Shown: positions 43,331 through 53,603, numbered from the stretch's first letter. The stretch is DNA of 64,000 bases from Muricomes intestini (GCF_004346165.1 NZ_SLZZ01000015.1:17451-81450); one strand, 5' to 3'. Program-made: numbers and translations. Notes: a model not told the origin generated them from the letters alone.

Positions 43331-45376
43331 TTAAATATCTCCTTCCTTTATCATCTGATCAATTGTTTGTTTCAAAGTCTGAATTGCCTCATACATATTT
43401 GTATGATCGAACTGAGCTCCTGCAGAATTGATATGTCCCCCGCCGCCCAGCCTTTCTGCAATAATCTGTACATTCACCTCATCGATAGAACGGGCGCTCA
43501 AGTATATCCTTCCCTCGTATACTGTCAGTACGAAAGAAGCCTTAATGCCCCTGATATCCAAAAGCTCATTGGCCGCCTGAGCCGCCAGAACTGTGGGACT
43601 GTCAATGTCACTCGGAAACTGTGCAATTGCATACTCTTTTCTGTACACCTCCGCCATGCGCACTGCTTCCGCCTTGGCCTGATAAGATTCCATATCATCA
43701 CGGAACATTTTCCGCACACGGGTAATATCCGCACCACACCTTCTCAAAAATGCAGCTGCTTCAAAAGTACGTACTCCTGTACGGTTCATGAAATTACGTG
43801 TATCAATCATAATGCCGGCATACAAACAGCTTGCTTCCACCGCCGGAAGCTTGATATTGTCCACAATATACTGCAATACCTCCGCCACCATTTCACTGGT
43901 AGAAGAAGAATAAGGTTCAATATAAGATAATACAGCATTTTCAATAATATTGGTGCCCTGCCGGTGATGATCCAGTACCGCAATAGTCCTGGAACGCTGC
44001 AAAAGCTCAGGACACTCGGTCAGCTGGGGCTTATTTGTGTCCACCACAATTACCATAGCATTATCTGATACATGGCTTAAGGCCTGTTCGGAATTCACAA
44101 AAATATCCTTCGGATAGTCCGGACTTTTTGCAATCTCATCATACAGAGGGCGCACTGAAGTTGTCACCTCATTGATGACAATGTAGGCTTTCTTTTCCAG
44201 CTCTGCAGCCGCACGGTAGATTCCTATACAAGCTCCAAGGGAATCCGCATCTGCAATCTTATGGCCCATGACAATTACCTGATCCTTGCCATCGATAAAC
44301 TCCCGCAGGGCCTCTGCCTTAACACGGGCCTTTACACGGGTGTTCTTAGCAGCCTGTTCCTTCTTGCCTCCAAAGTATGTAATTTCTCTGCAGTCTTTAA
44401 CAACCGCCTGGTCACCACCTCTGGAAAGAGCCAGGTCTATAGCTATACGGGCATAGTCGTAGCTTTGTGTATAAGTTGCAGTATTGAGTCCAAGCCCAAT
44501 GCTTAGTGTGGCAGAACGTGTATTTCCTATGCTTACCTGCTTTACCTCTTCTAAAAGAGAAAACTTATCCGCCGCTATTTTATAGTAGCCTTCCTTTTTA
44601 ATGCCGATAAAATACTTGTCCTTTTCCAGCTTCTTAACAATACCGCTCACATCGCCAAAATATTTGTTAACCTTTCTGTCTATCAGCGCAATCAAAAGAG
44701 ACTGGCGGACTTCTTCGACACTCTCCATGATTTCGTCAAAATTATCAATGTAAATCAGGCCGGCAATAAACCTCTGATCTTCGTTCTCCTTAATATAGGC
44801 ATTCAGTTCTGTTATATCTTTCATGCAAAGTGCTATAAAATATTCATTTTCCTTAGGGATCTGCAGTAGCTTCTCAGCCTCGCTGAACCCCTCCATGGAA
44901 AATTTTCGGAGCTCAACCTGATAATTTCTATCTCGATAGGTAACTTCCATTTCCACATAATCATTCTCGGTCTTCGGAAATACCCCGGTATTCAGCTCTG
45001 GAATTAATTTGTTCAGATATTTTTTCCGCTTCTCTTCGTTTATTATGTCCAAAAAGCTGTCGTTTTCCCACAACAGGCGGCCATCCTCCAGAGTGATTGC
45101 ATAGGGAACTGTTAGCTCCTTTAGCAAGGTATTCTGTATTCCCTTATACTGGGTGGCAAACTGAATCAAATCTGCCAGAATCAAAGAACGGTTATAAAAA
45201 TACAAGAGTCCCACAATCACAGCATAAATTACAATAAAGACAGACATCACGGCTCCTGCCTTTCTGTCAATCTTATACATCCAAATATTCATAGCCAAAA
45301 GCAATGCTGTCATGATTACAGGCCACTGCATATATGTTCTGAGCTGCCCTTTGAATCGCATGTTATTCTTATTCAT
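43331..45376 (-). CDS. gdpP: cyclic-di-AMP phosphodiesterase GdpP
   Basis: 681 residues: two membrane segments (about 15-60), a PAS-like domain (about 75-150), a degenerate GGDEF domain (about 170-310), and a DHH/DHHA1 phosphodiesterase (about 340-675) with DADSLGACIG, VVDTNKPQLT, VLDHHRQG and GGGGHINSAG. It cleaves c-di-AMP and so controls osmolyte uptake and wall stress. The start at 45376 has AGGAAGG ahead. It leads the core operon. Confidence 0.95.
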   Translation of the reverse strand: MNKNNMRFKGQLRTYMQWPVIMTALLLAMNIWMYKIDRKAGAVMSVFIVIYAVIVGLLYFYNRSLILADLIQFATQYKGIQNTLLKELTVPYAITLEDGRLLWENDSFLDIINEEKRKKYLNKLIPELNTGVFPKTENDYVEMEVTYRDRNYQVELRKFSMEGFSEAEKLLQIPKENEYFIALCMKDITELNAYIKENEDQRFIAGLIYIDNFDEIMESVEEVRQSLLIALIDRKVNKYFGDVSGIVKKLEKDKYFIGIKKEGYYKIAADKFSLLEEVKQVSIGNTRSATLSIGLGLNTATYTQSYDYARIAIDLALSRGGDQAVVKDCREITYFGGKKEQAAKNTRVKARVKAEALREFIDGKDQVIVMGHKIADADSLGACIGIYRAAAELEKKAYIVINEVTTSVRPLYDEIAKSPDYPKDIFVNSEQALSHVSDNAMVIVVDTNKPQLTECPELLQRSRTIAVLDHHRQGTNIIENAVLSYIEPYSSSTSEMVAEVLQYIVDNIKLPAVEASCLYAGIMIDTRNFMNRTGVRTFEAAAFLRRCGADITRVRKMFRDDMESYQAKAEAVRMAEVYRKEYAIAQFPSDIDSPTVLAAQAANELLDIRGIKASFVLTVYEGRIYLSARSIDEVNVQIIAERLGGGGHINSAGAQFDHTNMYEAIQTLKQTIDQMIKEGDI

Positions 45377-45467
45377 GATTACCTTCCTCATACATCTTTC
45401 CTTCGACTGTGCCGATACTCCCCGTCAATGTACCTAGTATATCACCTTTTCCGTGATTATTCCACGT

Positions 45468-46670
45468 CTAGTTTTCGTCCCCGGTGTTCTTATGCTTATA
45501 TAATAATTCTCCCGAAACATTATCCACCCGGATTTCCTTCTTCTCCAACTGTCCATATACATTATTGCGGAACAATGTATAAATCACAGAGACAGCCGGG
45601 ATAAAGACCAACATTCCTACAATTCCCATAAGGCTGCCCCCAATGCTGACCGCTGCCAGCACCCAGATGGAGGGAAGTCCCACCGAATTGCCCACCACTC
45701 TGGGATAGATAAGATTCCCTTCAATCTGCTGTAGTACAAGGAACAGAATGACAAACACGAGAGCCTTCATCGGTGTATCCATCAAAATTAAAAACGCACC
45801 TATAAAGCATCCTATAAAGGCACCGAAAATTGGAATTAATGCAGTAAATGCTATCAGCACCCCCACAAGCAGTGCATAGGGCAGCCGGAAAACTGTCATC
45901 ATGATGACAAACATTGTTCCGAGGATTGCCGCCTCCAGACACTGGCCTGCCAAAAAGTTTGAAAATGTCTTGTAGGTAAGTGAGCATATATCCAGTATCT
46001 TTTCCACGTACTCTTTTTTCAGATATGCATACATAACCTTGTGTATCTGAATATTTAGTTTTTCCTTTTGCAGGAGAATATAGCATGCAAACACAAAAGC
46101 AATAATAAATGTCGTCATCCCGCTTACAATACTCTTTGCCACGGTAAAGGTTGAGTCAAGGACACTGCCTGCACCATTTTTAAAAAACGCCATAATACTG
46201 TCCAGTATTTTCTTCCAATCTATTTCTATGTCACTTATCCATGCTGCAATTTCTTTATTATTATTAAACAGTTCATCCCCCCAGCTCTGTACTTTTAGTA
46301 TAAAATCCTGGATGTTGCTGCCCAAAAGTATAATAGTGCTGCCCAGTTTTGGGACAACAACAAGAGAGACAACGGCGATGACTCCTATTACGATCAGTAT
46401 CGTAAGTGTAAGGCTTAAGGGTCTGGCCATTTTTTTTACCCATCTTTTTCCTTTCAGTTTCTGGTGCGGGAACAACTTATGTTCCAGAAAATGCATAGGT
46501 ACATTTAAAATAAAGGCTATCGCGCCGCCTAAAAGAAATGGAAATATAATTCCAATCATAAATCCCAGTGCACTCAGCACCAGGCTGTATTTCCACAAAG
46601 CAACTAGGACAACAATAGTAAATAAAATCAGACTCCTGATTTTTCGCAAATTTTCTCTGTTCAGATTCAT
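45468..46670 (-). CDS. AI-2E family transporter
   Basis: 400 residues with about eight membrane segments: two near 10-60, one near 70-95, a long extracellular/cytosolic loop (about 100-160), and a C-terminal block with FIGCFIGAFLI and IEGNLIYPRVVGNSVGLPSI. The family (formerly DUF20/PerM) exports small solutes; some members move autoinducer-2 or sodium. The ATG at 46670 is preferred; a GTG 21 bases upstream would also work. Just upstream lies the short form of the TGATACC repeat. Confidence 0.85.
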   Translation of the reverse strand: MNLNRENLRKIRSLILFTIVVLVALWKYSLVLSALGFMIGIIFPFLLGGAIAFILNVPMHFLEHKLFPHQKLKGKRWVKKMARPLSLTLTILIVIGVIAVVSLVVVPKLGSTIILLGSNIQDFILKVQSWGDELFNNNKEIAAWISDIEIDWKKILDSIMAFFKNGAGSVLDSTFTVAKSIVSGMTTFIIAFVFACYILLQKEKLNIQIHKVMYAYLKKEYVEKILDICSLTYKTFSNFLAGQCLEAAILGTMFVIMMTVFRLPYALLVGVLIAFTALIPIFGAFIGCFIGAFLILMDTPMKALVFVILFLVLQQIEGNLIYPRVVGNSVGLPSIWVLAAVSIGGSLMGIVGMLVFIPAVSVIYTLFRNNVYGQLEKKEIRVDNVSGELLYKHKNTGDEN

Positions 46671-46702
46671 ATTATACCTGCTTTCTGACACCTATTGCAC
46701 CC

Positions 46703-46743
46703 TGATACCCACGGATTACTATGACCTTTTGACTCTGGTATCA
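46703..46743 (-). repeat. 41-bp palindromic-end repeat element, short form
   Basis: On the minus strand it starts TGATACCAGAGTCAAAAGG and ends AATCCGTGGGTATCA. These are the same two ends as the 154-bp element at 15404-15557, with the interior missing. The remainder of 46744-47003 holds no gene apart from the LacI terminator. Confidence 0.6.
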
Positions 46744-46917
46744 TTCAAATTATAACCAGTAGTTTTCATTTTAACATACAAAAGAAAATAGTTCCATATA
46801 AAGAACAGCAAAAAGATGAAAGAGCAAGGATAAAATAGCCTATCAGGAAATGAACGGACTTACTAATGATGCCGGCTGTATGGGATTATCCCCCCTCTCA
46901 CAAATGTAATTTCAAAA

Positions 46918-46939
46918 GCCGCAGCGAAAACGCTGCGGC
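46918..46939 (-). terminator. terminator of the LacI/ABC operon
   Basis: GCCGCAGCG and CGCTGCGGC form a perfect 9-base stem around a 4-base loop; on the minus strand it is followed by TTTT. It lies 65 bases past the lacI-type stop codon. Confidence 0.75.
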
Positions 46940-47003
46940 AGTATTTACTCTTACTAATATTTACACCCGTGATGAATAAACTTGTTGACATGACTAATCA
47001 TAT

Positions 47004-48020
47004 TCATTCTTCATACAAACTGGTTGTATTTCTTACGACTAAAGTTGGCTCAAGTATGACACGCTCCGGCTTACACTCTTTATTTTTTAGTTGTTTCAGC
47101 ATTAGCCTTGCCGTATGTTCACTCATTTCGTCCACATGTTGACTGATGGTCGTCAACTCAATCCCTTTTATCGCTGAAATATCAACATTATCAAAGCTGA
47201 CAATTGAGAGGTCTTCTGGAATACGAAGCCCATTCTCCTTGCATCCATCCATAAACCCAACAGCTGTCATGTCGTTGACAATTACCATCGCACTGGGACG
47301 TTCTTTAAGTTCTTTTACAAACTTCTGTGCAAGAGAAATCCCCGTTTCCAGTTTCAAATCACTGGCAAATACATATTCCTCATTGAACGGGAGGCCAAAA
47401 TTCTGTAATGCCTGACGGTATCCATCAAATCGTTGGGTAGACGCGGAAGAAATCCCGGGTCCTTTAATAAATCCAATGTGTTTATGCTTCAACTCCAGTA
47501 AATGCATCACCGCCATATACCCTGCCCGAAAATTATCAGTCAGCACAGAATCGCCTTCATATGATGGCAGGATACGATTAACCAATACTATAGGAATGTT
47601 CATGGAGTGAAGCATTCCCTCCACGCTCTCCGCCTGTGCAGTAATTAATATTAGTCCCGCAAAATTGAATTGTAATGTCAATTTCAAAAATTCAATTTCA
47701 CGCCTGACATCATATTCACTGTTAAAAACCATTACCATATATCCATGCTTGTTCAGTATTCTCTGGATATTAAATGTCAGGTCTGCATAGAAAGGATTTC
47801 TTATATCGCCCAATATCAGAGCTACAATGTTCATGTGGCCTCTGCTAAGACTTTGGGCTATTGTATTTGGCTTGTACCCAATCTCTTCCACCAAATCCAA
47901 TACTTTTTTTCTAAGTTCTTCTCCCACACCGCTATTGCCATTAATGGCACGTGAAACAGTTGATTTCGACACACCCAGCATTTCTGCTACATCTGAAATG
48001 CTATACTTTCCATTCTTCAT
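47004..48020 (-). CDS. LacI family regulator
   Basis: 338 residues: LacI HTH (about 4-50: YSISDVAEMLGVSKSTVSRA, with hinge helix region IAQSLSRGH) and a periplasmic-binding-like sensor domain (about 60-330) with ALILGDIRNPFYADLTFNI and GPGISSASTQRFDGYRQAL. It ends the lactonase/ABC operon and probably controls both that operon and the divergent acyl-CoA operon through AGAAA-type palindromes. A copy of part of that palindrome lies 60 bases upstream of its own start. Confidence 0.9.
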   Translation of the reverse strand: MKNGKYSISDVAEMLGVSKSTVSRAINGNSGVGEELRKKVLDLVEEIGYKPNTIAQSLSRGHMNIVALILGDIRNPFYADLTFNIQRILNKHGYMVMVFNSEYDVRREIEFLKLTLQFNFAGLILITAQAESVEGMLHSMNIPIVLVNRILPSYEGDSVLTDNFRAGYMAVMHLLELKHKHIGFIKGPGISSASTQRFDGYRQALQNFGLPFNEEYVFASDLKLETGISLAQKFVKELKERPSAMVIVNDMTAVGFMDGCKENGLRIPEDLSIVSFDNVDISAIKGIELTTISQHVDEMSEHTARLMLKQLKNKECKPERVILEPTLVVRNTTSLYEE

Positions 48021-48079
48021 AAAATTCGTTCCCTTACATTTCTTCTATAATACAGATTTTATGCTAATATCTCCGCAAA

Positions 48080-48093
48080 ATCAACCGTTTTCT
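48080..48093 (-). promoter_or_regulatory. partial LacI operator before the regulator gene
   Basis: On the minus strand AGAAAACGGTTGAT shares 11 of 14 bases with the operator AGAAAACGGTTTCT at 53670-53683. It lies between the last permease gene and the regulator start. Confidence 0.4.
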
Positions 48094-48122
48094 TTTCTAA
48101 CGAAAGTTATCGCATATCTCTT

Positions 48123-49079
48123 TTACTGTCTCATTCTTGGCGCACGGCTATTTACCATCAAAATAGCTAATAATATTACACCTTGAATCAAAGAGCGTAA
48201 ACCGGCCGCCATATTCAACGCCTGAAGAATATTTGTAATCAGAATAAGTACAAGAGAACCTAACGCACCGCCTACAAATGTGCCTTTACCGCCAGTCAGT
48301 TTTGTACCCCCAATAACAACTGCTGCAATAGACAGCATTGTATAGCTGTTTGCCATGTTCATCTGAGCAGTACCTGCATAACCCACCAGCATTAATCCGG
48401 CAAGCCCCGCAACGGCGCCGCCAAAAATATATGCCAATATAATGACAAGCCGGCTGTTGATCCCACATAAGTTTGCTGCATTCCTATTGTTCCCGGCAAG
48501 AAAAAGTCTTCTGCCATATCTGCTTTTTCTCAAGAAAAAAACTTCCAGCAAAACCAGCAGGATAATAATGACTGCCGGTAGAATTCTCAAAGGGCCAATC
48601 AGCGTCTTAGAAATACTTTTAAGCTGTGGACTGACAGTGACCGACGGCTGACCTTTTGTAACCAAAATAGAAAATCCGTTCACCACATTGGACATAATTA
48701 ATGTCATGACAAGAGGCACTACTTTTAGCACCTGGACTCCAATTCCGTTTAACAATCCTACGATGGCTCCCATAAGGATTGTCGCCGGAATCATCAGTGC
48801 AAAGGAAGCTGCACCGGATCCTACCGCAATCATCGGTCCAAACAATGCTGTCATAGACATAATTGCACCAATTGACATATCCAGCCCACTGTCACCCGAT
48901 ATGATAACAGCCGCCTGTCCCACAGAGGCTAAAGTTAAAATAGATGTTGTCATGAGAATACTGGATATGTTATTCATAGATAAAAAACCGGTACTTAAAA
49001 TCTGTCCCAGTATCATAAGTATAATACTTCCAATGATTGCAGGCAGGTATGGGTTATTTAACTTTTTTACCTTTTCCAT
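48123..49079 (-). CDS. sugar-type ABC transporter permease
   Basis: 318 residues, about nine membrane segments, BPD_transp_2 family, with AAVVIGGTKLTGGKGTFVGG as the conserved loop. Its start overlaps the stop of the other permease gene, so the two are translated in concert and probably form a heterodimer. Confidence 0.9.
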   Translation of the reverse strand: MEKVKKLNNPYLPAIIGSIILMILGQILSTGFLSMNNISSILMTTSILTLASVGQAAVIISGDSGLDMSIGAIMSMTALFGPMIAVGSGAASFALMIPATILMGAIVGLLNGIGVQVLKVVPLVMTLIMSNVVNGFSILVTKGQPSVTVSPQLKSISKTLIGPLRILPAVIIILLVLLEVFFLRKSRYGRRLFLAGNNRNAANLCGINSRLVIILAYIFGGAVAGLAGLMLVGYAGTAQMNMANSYTMLSIAAVVIGGTKLTGGKGTFVGGALGSLVLILITNILQALNMAAGLRSLIQGVILLAILMVNSRAPRMRQ

Positions 49080-50056
49080 TACTTTACACCTCCCTTAAAT
49101 ACTCGCTTTATTTTAGCCTTTAGCGTCTTATCTGAAGCAATAATAGAGATGACAACACCAGCCAAAAGAATTAGCCCTTGAATGAAACTCTGGACAAATG
49201 AGCTGAAATTTGCTGAAACCACAATAGAAATCAAGATGCTTAAGAATGCAGCACCAAAAATGCCACCCCAGATATTTCCGATTCCGCCATTCAAAGATAC
49301 ACCGCCAATCACTGCTGCCGCAATAGAATTCATACTCATGCTTGCGCCGATTGATGGACTACCTGCACAAGTATTTGCACTGATGCAGATCCCGGCAATA
49401 CCTGCCGCCAATCCCGCAAAAGTATGTACAAAAAATCGCAGTGCAGTTACATTAATGCCAGATGCATATGACTTCTTTACATCCTTCCCCAGAGCATACA
49501 AATGGAGTCCAGCTGGTAACTTCATTACAATAATCCATACAATTACCAGAATTAATATCATAACAATGGGCATAGGAAGTATCCCAAACAGGTGGCTGCC
49601 ATACCAATCTGCAAAGCTGAAGTCTATCGCCCCACCCGGGTATGGCAGTATCCACAAAGCAATTCCCGCAAATACTGTTGAAGTAGCAAATGTGGTCAGC
49701 AATGGATTTACCCGCATAACACCAATAATAAAACCATTAATCATGCCACAGAGTATGGCACAACCCAAAGCTATCATCACAGCAGCTGGAACCGAATACC
49801 CCTTTTCACACAATGTTACAATCACAACGTTTACAAGAGACACAATCGAACCCAGTGAAATATCTGTCCCCGCCACTAATATTGTTGCAGTAACACCTAT
49901 TGCGACGCAAATTGCTGCTGCGTTTGTTGCAATAAAGGATTCAAAGAAAGACAGACTTAATCCACCGGTAACAGCTCCATTAACCCCAAGAAATATGAGG
50001 AATAGCAGAAGGGACGGAAAGGCACTCCATGTCATAACTTTCTTTACTTTGCTCAT
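49079..50056 (-). CDS. sugar-type ABC transporter permease
   Basis: 325 residues, about nine membrane segments, with AAAVIGGVSLNGGIGNIWGG near residue 255 as the family loop. It overlaps the ATPase gene by four bases and the next permease by one. Confidence 0.9.
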   Translation of the reverse strand: MSKVKKVMTWSAFPSLLLFLIFLGVNGAVTGGLSLSFFESFIATNAAAICVAIGVTATILVAGTDISLGSIVSLVNVVIVTLCEKGYSVPAAVMIALGCAILCGMINGFIIGVMRVNPLLTTFATSTVFAGIALWILPYPGGAIDFSFADWYGSHLFGILPMPIVMILILVIVWIIVMKLPAGLHLYALGKDVKKSYASGINVTALRFFVHTFAGLAAGIAGICISANTCAGSPSIGASMSMNSIAAAVIGGVSLNGGIGNIWGGIFGAAFLSILISIVVSANFSSFVQSFIQGLILLAGVVISIIASDKTLKAKIKRVFKGGVK

Positions 50057-51573
50057 ACTGTTACACCTTCCTTTCGGTTTTTCACCTCTGCATCATGTAT
50101 AGAATTTACTGGCATAGAGGCTGCAGATATGTTTTGCCTGTTAATGGCATCCCCTTCCAGAATGGCAGAAACTCTTCCTTCATACATAACAATAACTCTG
50201 GATGTTTCTACCATAGAGGTAATGCTCACCAGTTCATCATCATCACTAGAAAGCATGATTACTGCATTCCCTTCTCTGGCAAGTTCTGCAAATAGCTGAT
50301 GTAGATCTGTTCTTGCCTTAACATCAATTCCCTTTGTAGGATCGTCCGCCAGTAAAAGTCGCGGCCTTGTACACAACCAGCGGCCCACCACTACTTTCTG
50401 TTGGTTTCCTCCTGAAAGTGATGTTATTAATTCTCCAGGATTATCATAGTGAACATGAAAACTGTCTAGAATCCCCCTCGGGTTTCCAATTTTTCCACGT
50501 TTTACAAGCTCCTGTACAGCAGCTATGTTTTCTGACAGGCTTCGCTCCTGGAAGGTTCCATCCTTCTCCCGATCCCCGGAGATAAAAGCAAACCCCTCAG
50601 AAACTGCTTGTTTTGCATTCCGTATTTTACGTACCTTACCATCTATCTCCAATTCAATTTCACCTAAAACACCGTAAAGGGCTCTGATTAAGTCAGTTTG
50701 ACCGTGGCCCTGTAGTCCTGCAACTCCTATAATTTCTCCTTTTCCTATGTCTAAGCTTTCTAATGTGCCATATGTAGGAATCGGAATACGGGGTGCCCTA
50801 ATAAATACATCTCTTTCTGCACACTGATGATGTCGGCCCTCGCCATGATAGGATTCAATTTTTGTCCCTACCATCAAGGAAAGGAGTTCATCCTCTGTTT
50901 TCTCTTTCATCGGATATGTTCCCAGTGTTTCTCCATTTCTCATAATAGTAACACTATCACACATAGCATATAGTTCAACCATACGGTGGGATATAAAAAG
51001 TACAATACAGCCTTCTTTCTTTAACCCACGGATAATATCATCTACAATTTCGACATCTTCTCTATATAAAGCCGATGTAATCTCATCTATAATCAAAATT
51101 TTCGGCTCCTGTACTAATGCTTTTGCCAGTTCGACCATATACTGTTGGTTAGCGGCCAATTCTTCAACTTTCTTTCCCATCAGGGAATCCAGGCGCATTC
51201 TTTCCAATACGTCCTGTGCCTTTTTCCTTAGCCGTTTTCTATCTGTGAATTTTCCCTTAACCGGAATGTTAGAAATGCAAATATTCTCCTCCACCGTTAA
51301 GTTGCCAAACAAACTTAACTCCTGACTTGTCATAATCACATGGTTCCTTTTCGCATCTTTGGGAGATTTAAAGTCAACCCGCTGTCCTTGAAACAAAATT
51401 TCTCCGCCGTCCCTGCTGATAAGCCCTCCGATTATTTTTGCCAAGGTCGACTTTCCCGAACCGTTTCCTCCCAGTATCGCCCTGACCTCCCCCTCTTCTA
51501 TCTCCATTTGTGCCTGCTTAATTGCCACAACTGCTCCATATCGTTTTGAAATGTCACGAAAAGCAAGTCCCAT
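50053..51573 (-). CDS. sugar-type ABC transporter ATPase (RbsA/MglA class)
   Basis: 506 residues, two nucleotide-binding domains. Domain 1: Walker A GGNGSGKST (35-43), Walker B ILIIDEITSAL, with LAANQQ in place of the usual signature, as is common in this class. Domain 2: altered P-loop GLQGHGQTDL, signature LSGGNQQKVVVGRWL, and LLLADDPTKGIDV. It powers the two permeases. A strong hairpin lies in the 95-base gap to the binding-protein gene upstream. Confidence 0.9.
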   Translation of the reverse strand: MGLAFRDISKRYGAVVAIKQAQMEIEEGEVRAILGGNGSGKSTLAKIIGGLISRDGGEILFQGQRVDFKSPKDAKRNHVIMTSQELSLFGNLTVEENICISNIPVKGKFTDRKRLRKKAQDVLERMRLDSLMGKKVEELAANQQYMVELAKALVQEPKILIIDEITSALYREDVEIVDDIIRGLKKEGCIVLFISHRMVELYAMCDSVTIMRNGETLGTYPMKEKTEDELLSLMVGTKIESYHGEGRHHQCAERDVFIRAPRIPIPTYGTLESLDIGKGEIIGVAGLQGHGQTDLIRALYGVLGEIELEIDGKVRKIRNAKQAVSEGFAFISGDREKDGTFQERSLSENIAAVQELVKRGKIGNPRGILDSFHVHYDNPGELITSLSGGNQQKVVVGRWLCTRPRLLLADDPTKGIDVKARTDLHQLFAELAREGNAVIMLSSDDDELVSITSMVETSRVIVMYEGRVSAILEGDAINRQNISAASMPVNSIHDAEVKNRKEGVTV

Positions 51574-51608
51574 AGCATATCCTCCTTACGTTTATCTGGT
51601 AAAAGAAT

Positions 51609-51644
51609 GGACTGGCGGACTCTTTACGCTTTGTCCGCCAGTCC
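51609..51644 (-). terminator. hairpin between binding-protein and ATPase genes
   Basis: A perfect 12-base stem (GGACTGGCGGAC with its complement) around a 12-base loop, without a following T run. Such intercistronic hairpins often protect or attenuate the mRNA so that the binding protein is made in excess over the ATPase. Confidence 0.6.
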
Positions 51645-51668
51645 GTGGTAAAGCACACGTGTGCCCGC

Positions 51669-52832
51669 CTATTCTTCAAAGAACTGGTCTACCTCTTCCT
51701 GAGACAGCCATCCATCCAGTGCCGCTGTATCTGCGGAATCTTTCAACAGCTCTGTAGCTTCTTCCAGTTTAATTGCCTTAGTTCCTTTTAAGTCTTTCAT
51801 CCACGCTGCATCCTGATCACCATCTTTTGTAACTACATATGGGGGATCAAGCATAATCGTGTTCGCCATGCTTTCATCCATAGGATTTGCAACCAGTAAA
51901 TCTTTTTTTACTGTTTTACCCTGAAGCAGCCGTACTGTTACATCCAATGCTGTCACTGCACTTCCCGGTGCATAGGAAACGCCAATTGTTGTAAGCTCGG
52001 GCATATCAGCCCATTTTGTGATGAAAGACTTTGTATAGTCACCTGTCATAACTTCTGGAGCCTTCCCGGCATTTTCATATGCCTTGATAATACCTTCTCC
52101 CATGACATCCTGAGCAAGTACTGCATCAATCTTGTCATAGCTGGACAAAAAAGTCGTCATAACTGACTGAGCATCTGTTTCTGACCAGTTTCCAGGGGCG
52201 GAACCAAGCACATTTATATCCGGATAGCCTGCAAGCACATCTTTGTTTGCTGCTAACCGAAGCGTATCGGCAGCATTACCGGAAACGCCTGAAATTTCAA
52301 CAATATCACCTTTTCCCTTTAGCTGCTCTGCCAGCCAGACCGCCTGAATCTTCTGCCAACTATAATTATTACCACAAACACAGATTGTTCCATCATAAGC
52401 AGCCGGATCATTTGCAATTACTACAAGGATGCCCTTTTTCTGTGCCTTCTCAACCGCAGACTTAATTGTAGTCGGGGACACTGCATCAATCATAATTGCG
52501 TCTACACCTGCATCAATCATTGCATTAATCTGGTTTAACTGCTCAGTGGCATCACTGTTTGTATTGGAAACCATATAATCTGATAACGTTCCATCTTTCT
52601 TATATTCCTTTGCTCGGTTTTCAAAGTCTTCAACCATTTGTGCCCGCCATGTATTGCCCCAATATCCATTGGAAAACCCAATAACAAAACCACTGTCTTT
52701 ATCTGACTTTGCCCCTGTTTCCGAGGTCTGGCTCTTTTCTGTCTTTTCCTCTGATTTTCCTGTACTTCCACATGCTGCGAGCCCCAAAACCATCAAGCCA
52801 GCTAATAAAATAGCTAATATTTTTTTCTTCAT
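51669..52832 (-). CDS. ABC transporter substrate-binding lipoprotein
   Basis: 387 residues: signal peptide with lipobox GLAAC (Cys21), linker rich in Ser/Lys/Glu, and a type I binding fold (FVIGFSNGYWGNTWRAQMVE, GVDAIMIDAVSPTTIKSAVE, VIANDPAAYDG). The ligand-facing segment GNTWRAQ is not the usual ribose pattern. It is the second gene of the operon behind the lactonase. The start at 52832 has GGAG ahead. The family binds sugars, but some members bind other small polar compounds. Confidence 0.9.
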   Translation of the reverse strand: MKKKILAILLAGLMVLGLAACGSTGKSEEKTEKSQTSETGAKSDKDSGFVIGFSNGYWGNTWRAQMVEDFENRAKEYKKDGTLSDYMVSNTNSDATEQLNQINAMIDAGVDAIMIDAVSPTTIKSAVEKAQKKGILVVIANDPAAYDGTICVCGNNYSWQKIQAVWLAEQLKGKGDIVEISGVSGNAADTLRLAANKDVLAGYPDINVLGSAPGNWSETDAQSVMTTFLSSYDKIDAVLAQDVMGEGIIKAYENAGKAPEVMTGDYTKSFITKWADMPELTTIGVSYAPGSAVTALDVTVRLLQGKTVKKDLLVANPMDESMANTIMLDPPYVVTKDGDQDAAWMKDLKGTKAIKLEEATELLKDSADTAALDGWLSQEEVDQFFEE

Positions 52833-52859
52833 AAATTTATCTCCTTCACTTTTCAACCT

Positions 52860-53603
52860 TTATAATACTGGAACAAACTTTTCCGACCCATCCTGAATTG
52901 CAGGTTCGTGACCTGGTAAAATATAATGGGCGGCCTGTCGGATTCTTTTCAGGCTCTCATAGACCTCCGGAACCAAAACAACAATATTGGGCTCCAAGTT
53001 TTCATTCACATTTTCAGCCACATTGCAAATGTCTCCGGATACACACACAACCCCCTCTTCTGTATGAAACAGAACCGATTGGTGTCCTCTCGTATGCCCG
53101 GGAGTTGTAATGACTTGTAGGCCCGGAAGTATTTCTGTATCTCCGTCCAAAAATTGCCATTGAAAAAAATTTACTGCTTGTTTGTCAAAACATAGGGTAT
53201 CGTAAAAGGGTGCTTCAGGAACTAAAGGTTCAAATGCTGCCTCCCACTCTTTCTTTTGTACGTATATTTTTGAATTTCTAAATTTTCCGTTACTCCCGCT
53301 GTGGTCACAATGAAGATGTGTATTAATTACAATGTCAATATCTTCAGGATTCCAGCCCATAATGCGCTTAACAGCGCTCACTGTATCCTGACCAGACGTC
53401 TGTCGGACACCTGGTTCTGCCTTTTGGTATTCTTTCAAATCCCGAATGCCCGTATCTACCAAAACCTTATGTTTCCCATCCGTCGCACCGGCACACCAAA
53501 TAGGCACGACAAGCTGTTCCCCTTTCCCTCTGTAATGGGTCATTGCAGAGCGGTCTAGCTGGATACTTCCCACTTGGATAGCTTTTACTACCCACTTTTC
53601 CAT
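52860..53603 (-). CDS. metallo-beta-lactamase-fold lactonase (AHL lactonase family)
   Basis: 247 residues with the full dinuclear metal site: His96, His98, Asp100 and His101 in NTHLHCDHSG, His170 in PGHTRGHQ, Asp191 in SGDICN, and His232 in PGHEPA. The overall pattern is that of N-acyl homoserine lactonase-like hydrolases, which open lactones; the real ring size and acyl group are not determined by sequence. No signal peptide, so it acts inside the cell. It is the first gene of the ABC/LacI operon and is read from a promoter at about 53700-53726. Confidence 0.85.
   Translation of the reverse strand: MEKWVVKAIQVGSIQLDRSAMTHYRGKGEQLVVPIWCAGATDGKHKVLVDTGIRDLKEYQKAEPGVRQTSGQDTVSAVKRIMGWNPEDIDIVINTHLHCDHSGSNGKFRNSKIYVQKKEWEAAFEPLVPEAPFYDTLCFDKQAVNFFQWQFLDGDTEILPGLQVITTPGHTRGHQSVLFHTEEGVVCVSGDICNVAENVNENLEPNIVVLVPEVYESLKRIRQAAHYILPGHEPAIQDGSEKFVPVL

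Noticed and set aside
49182..50102. A 306-residue plus-strand frame opposite the permease gene
   Set aside because: It is rich in Ile, Pro and Thr as expected from the reverse of a membrane-protein gene, and has no recognisable motif.
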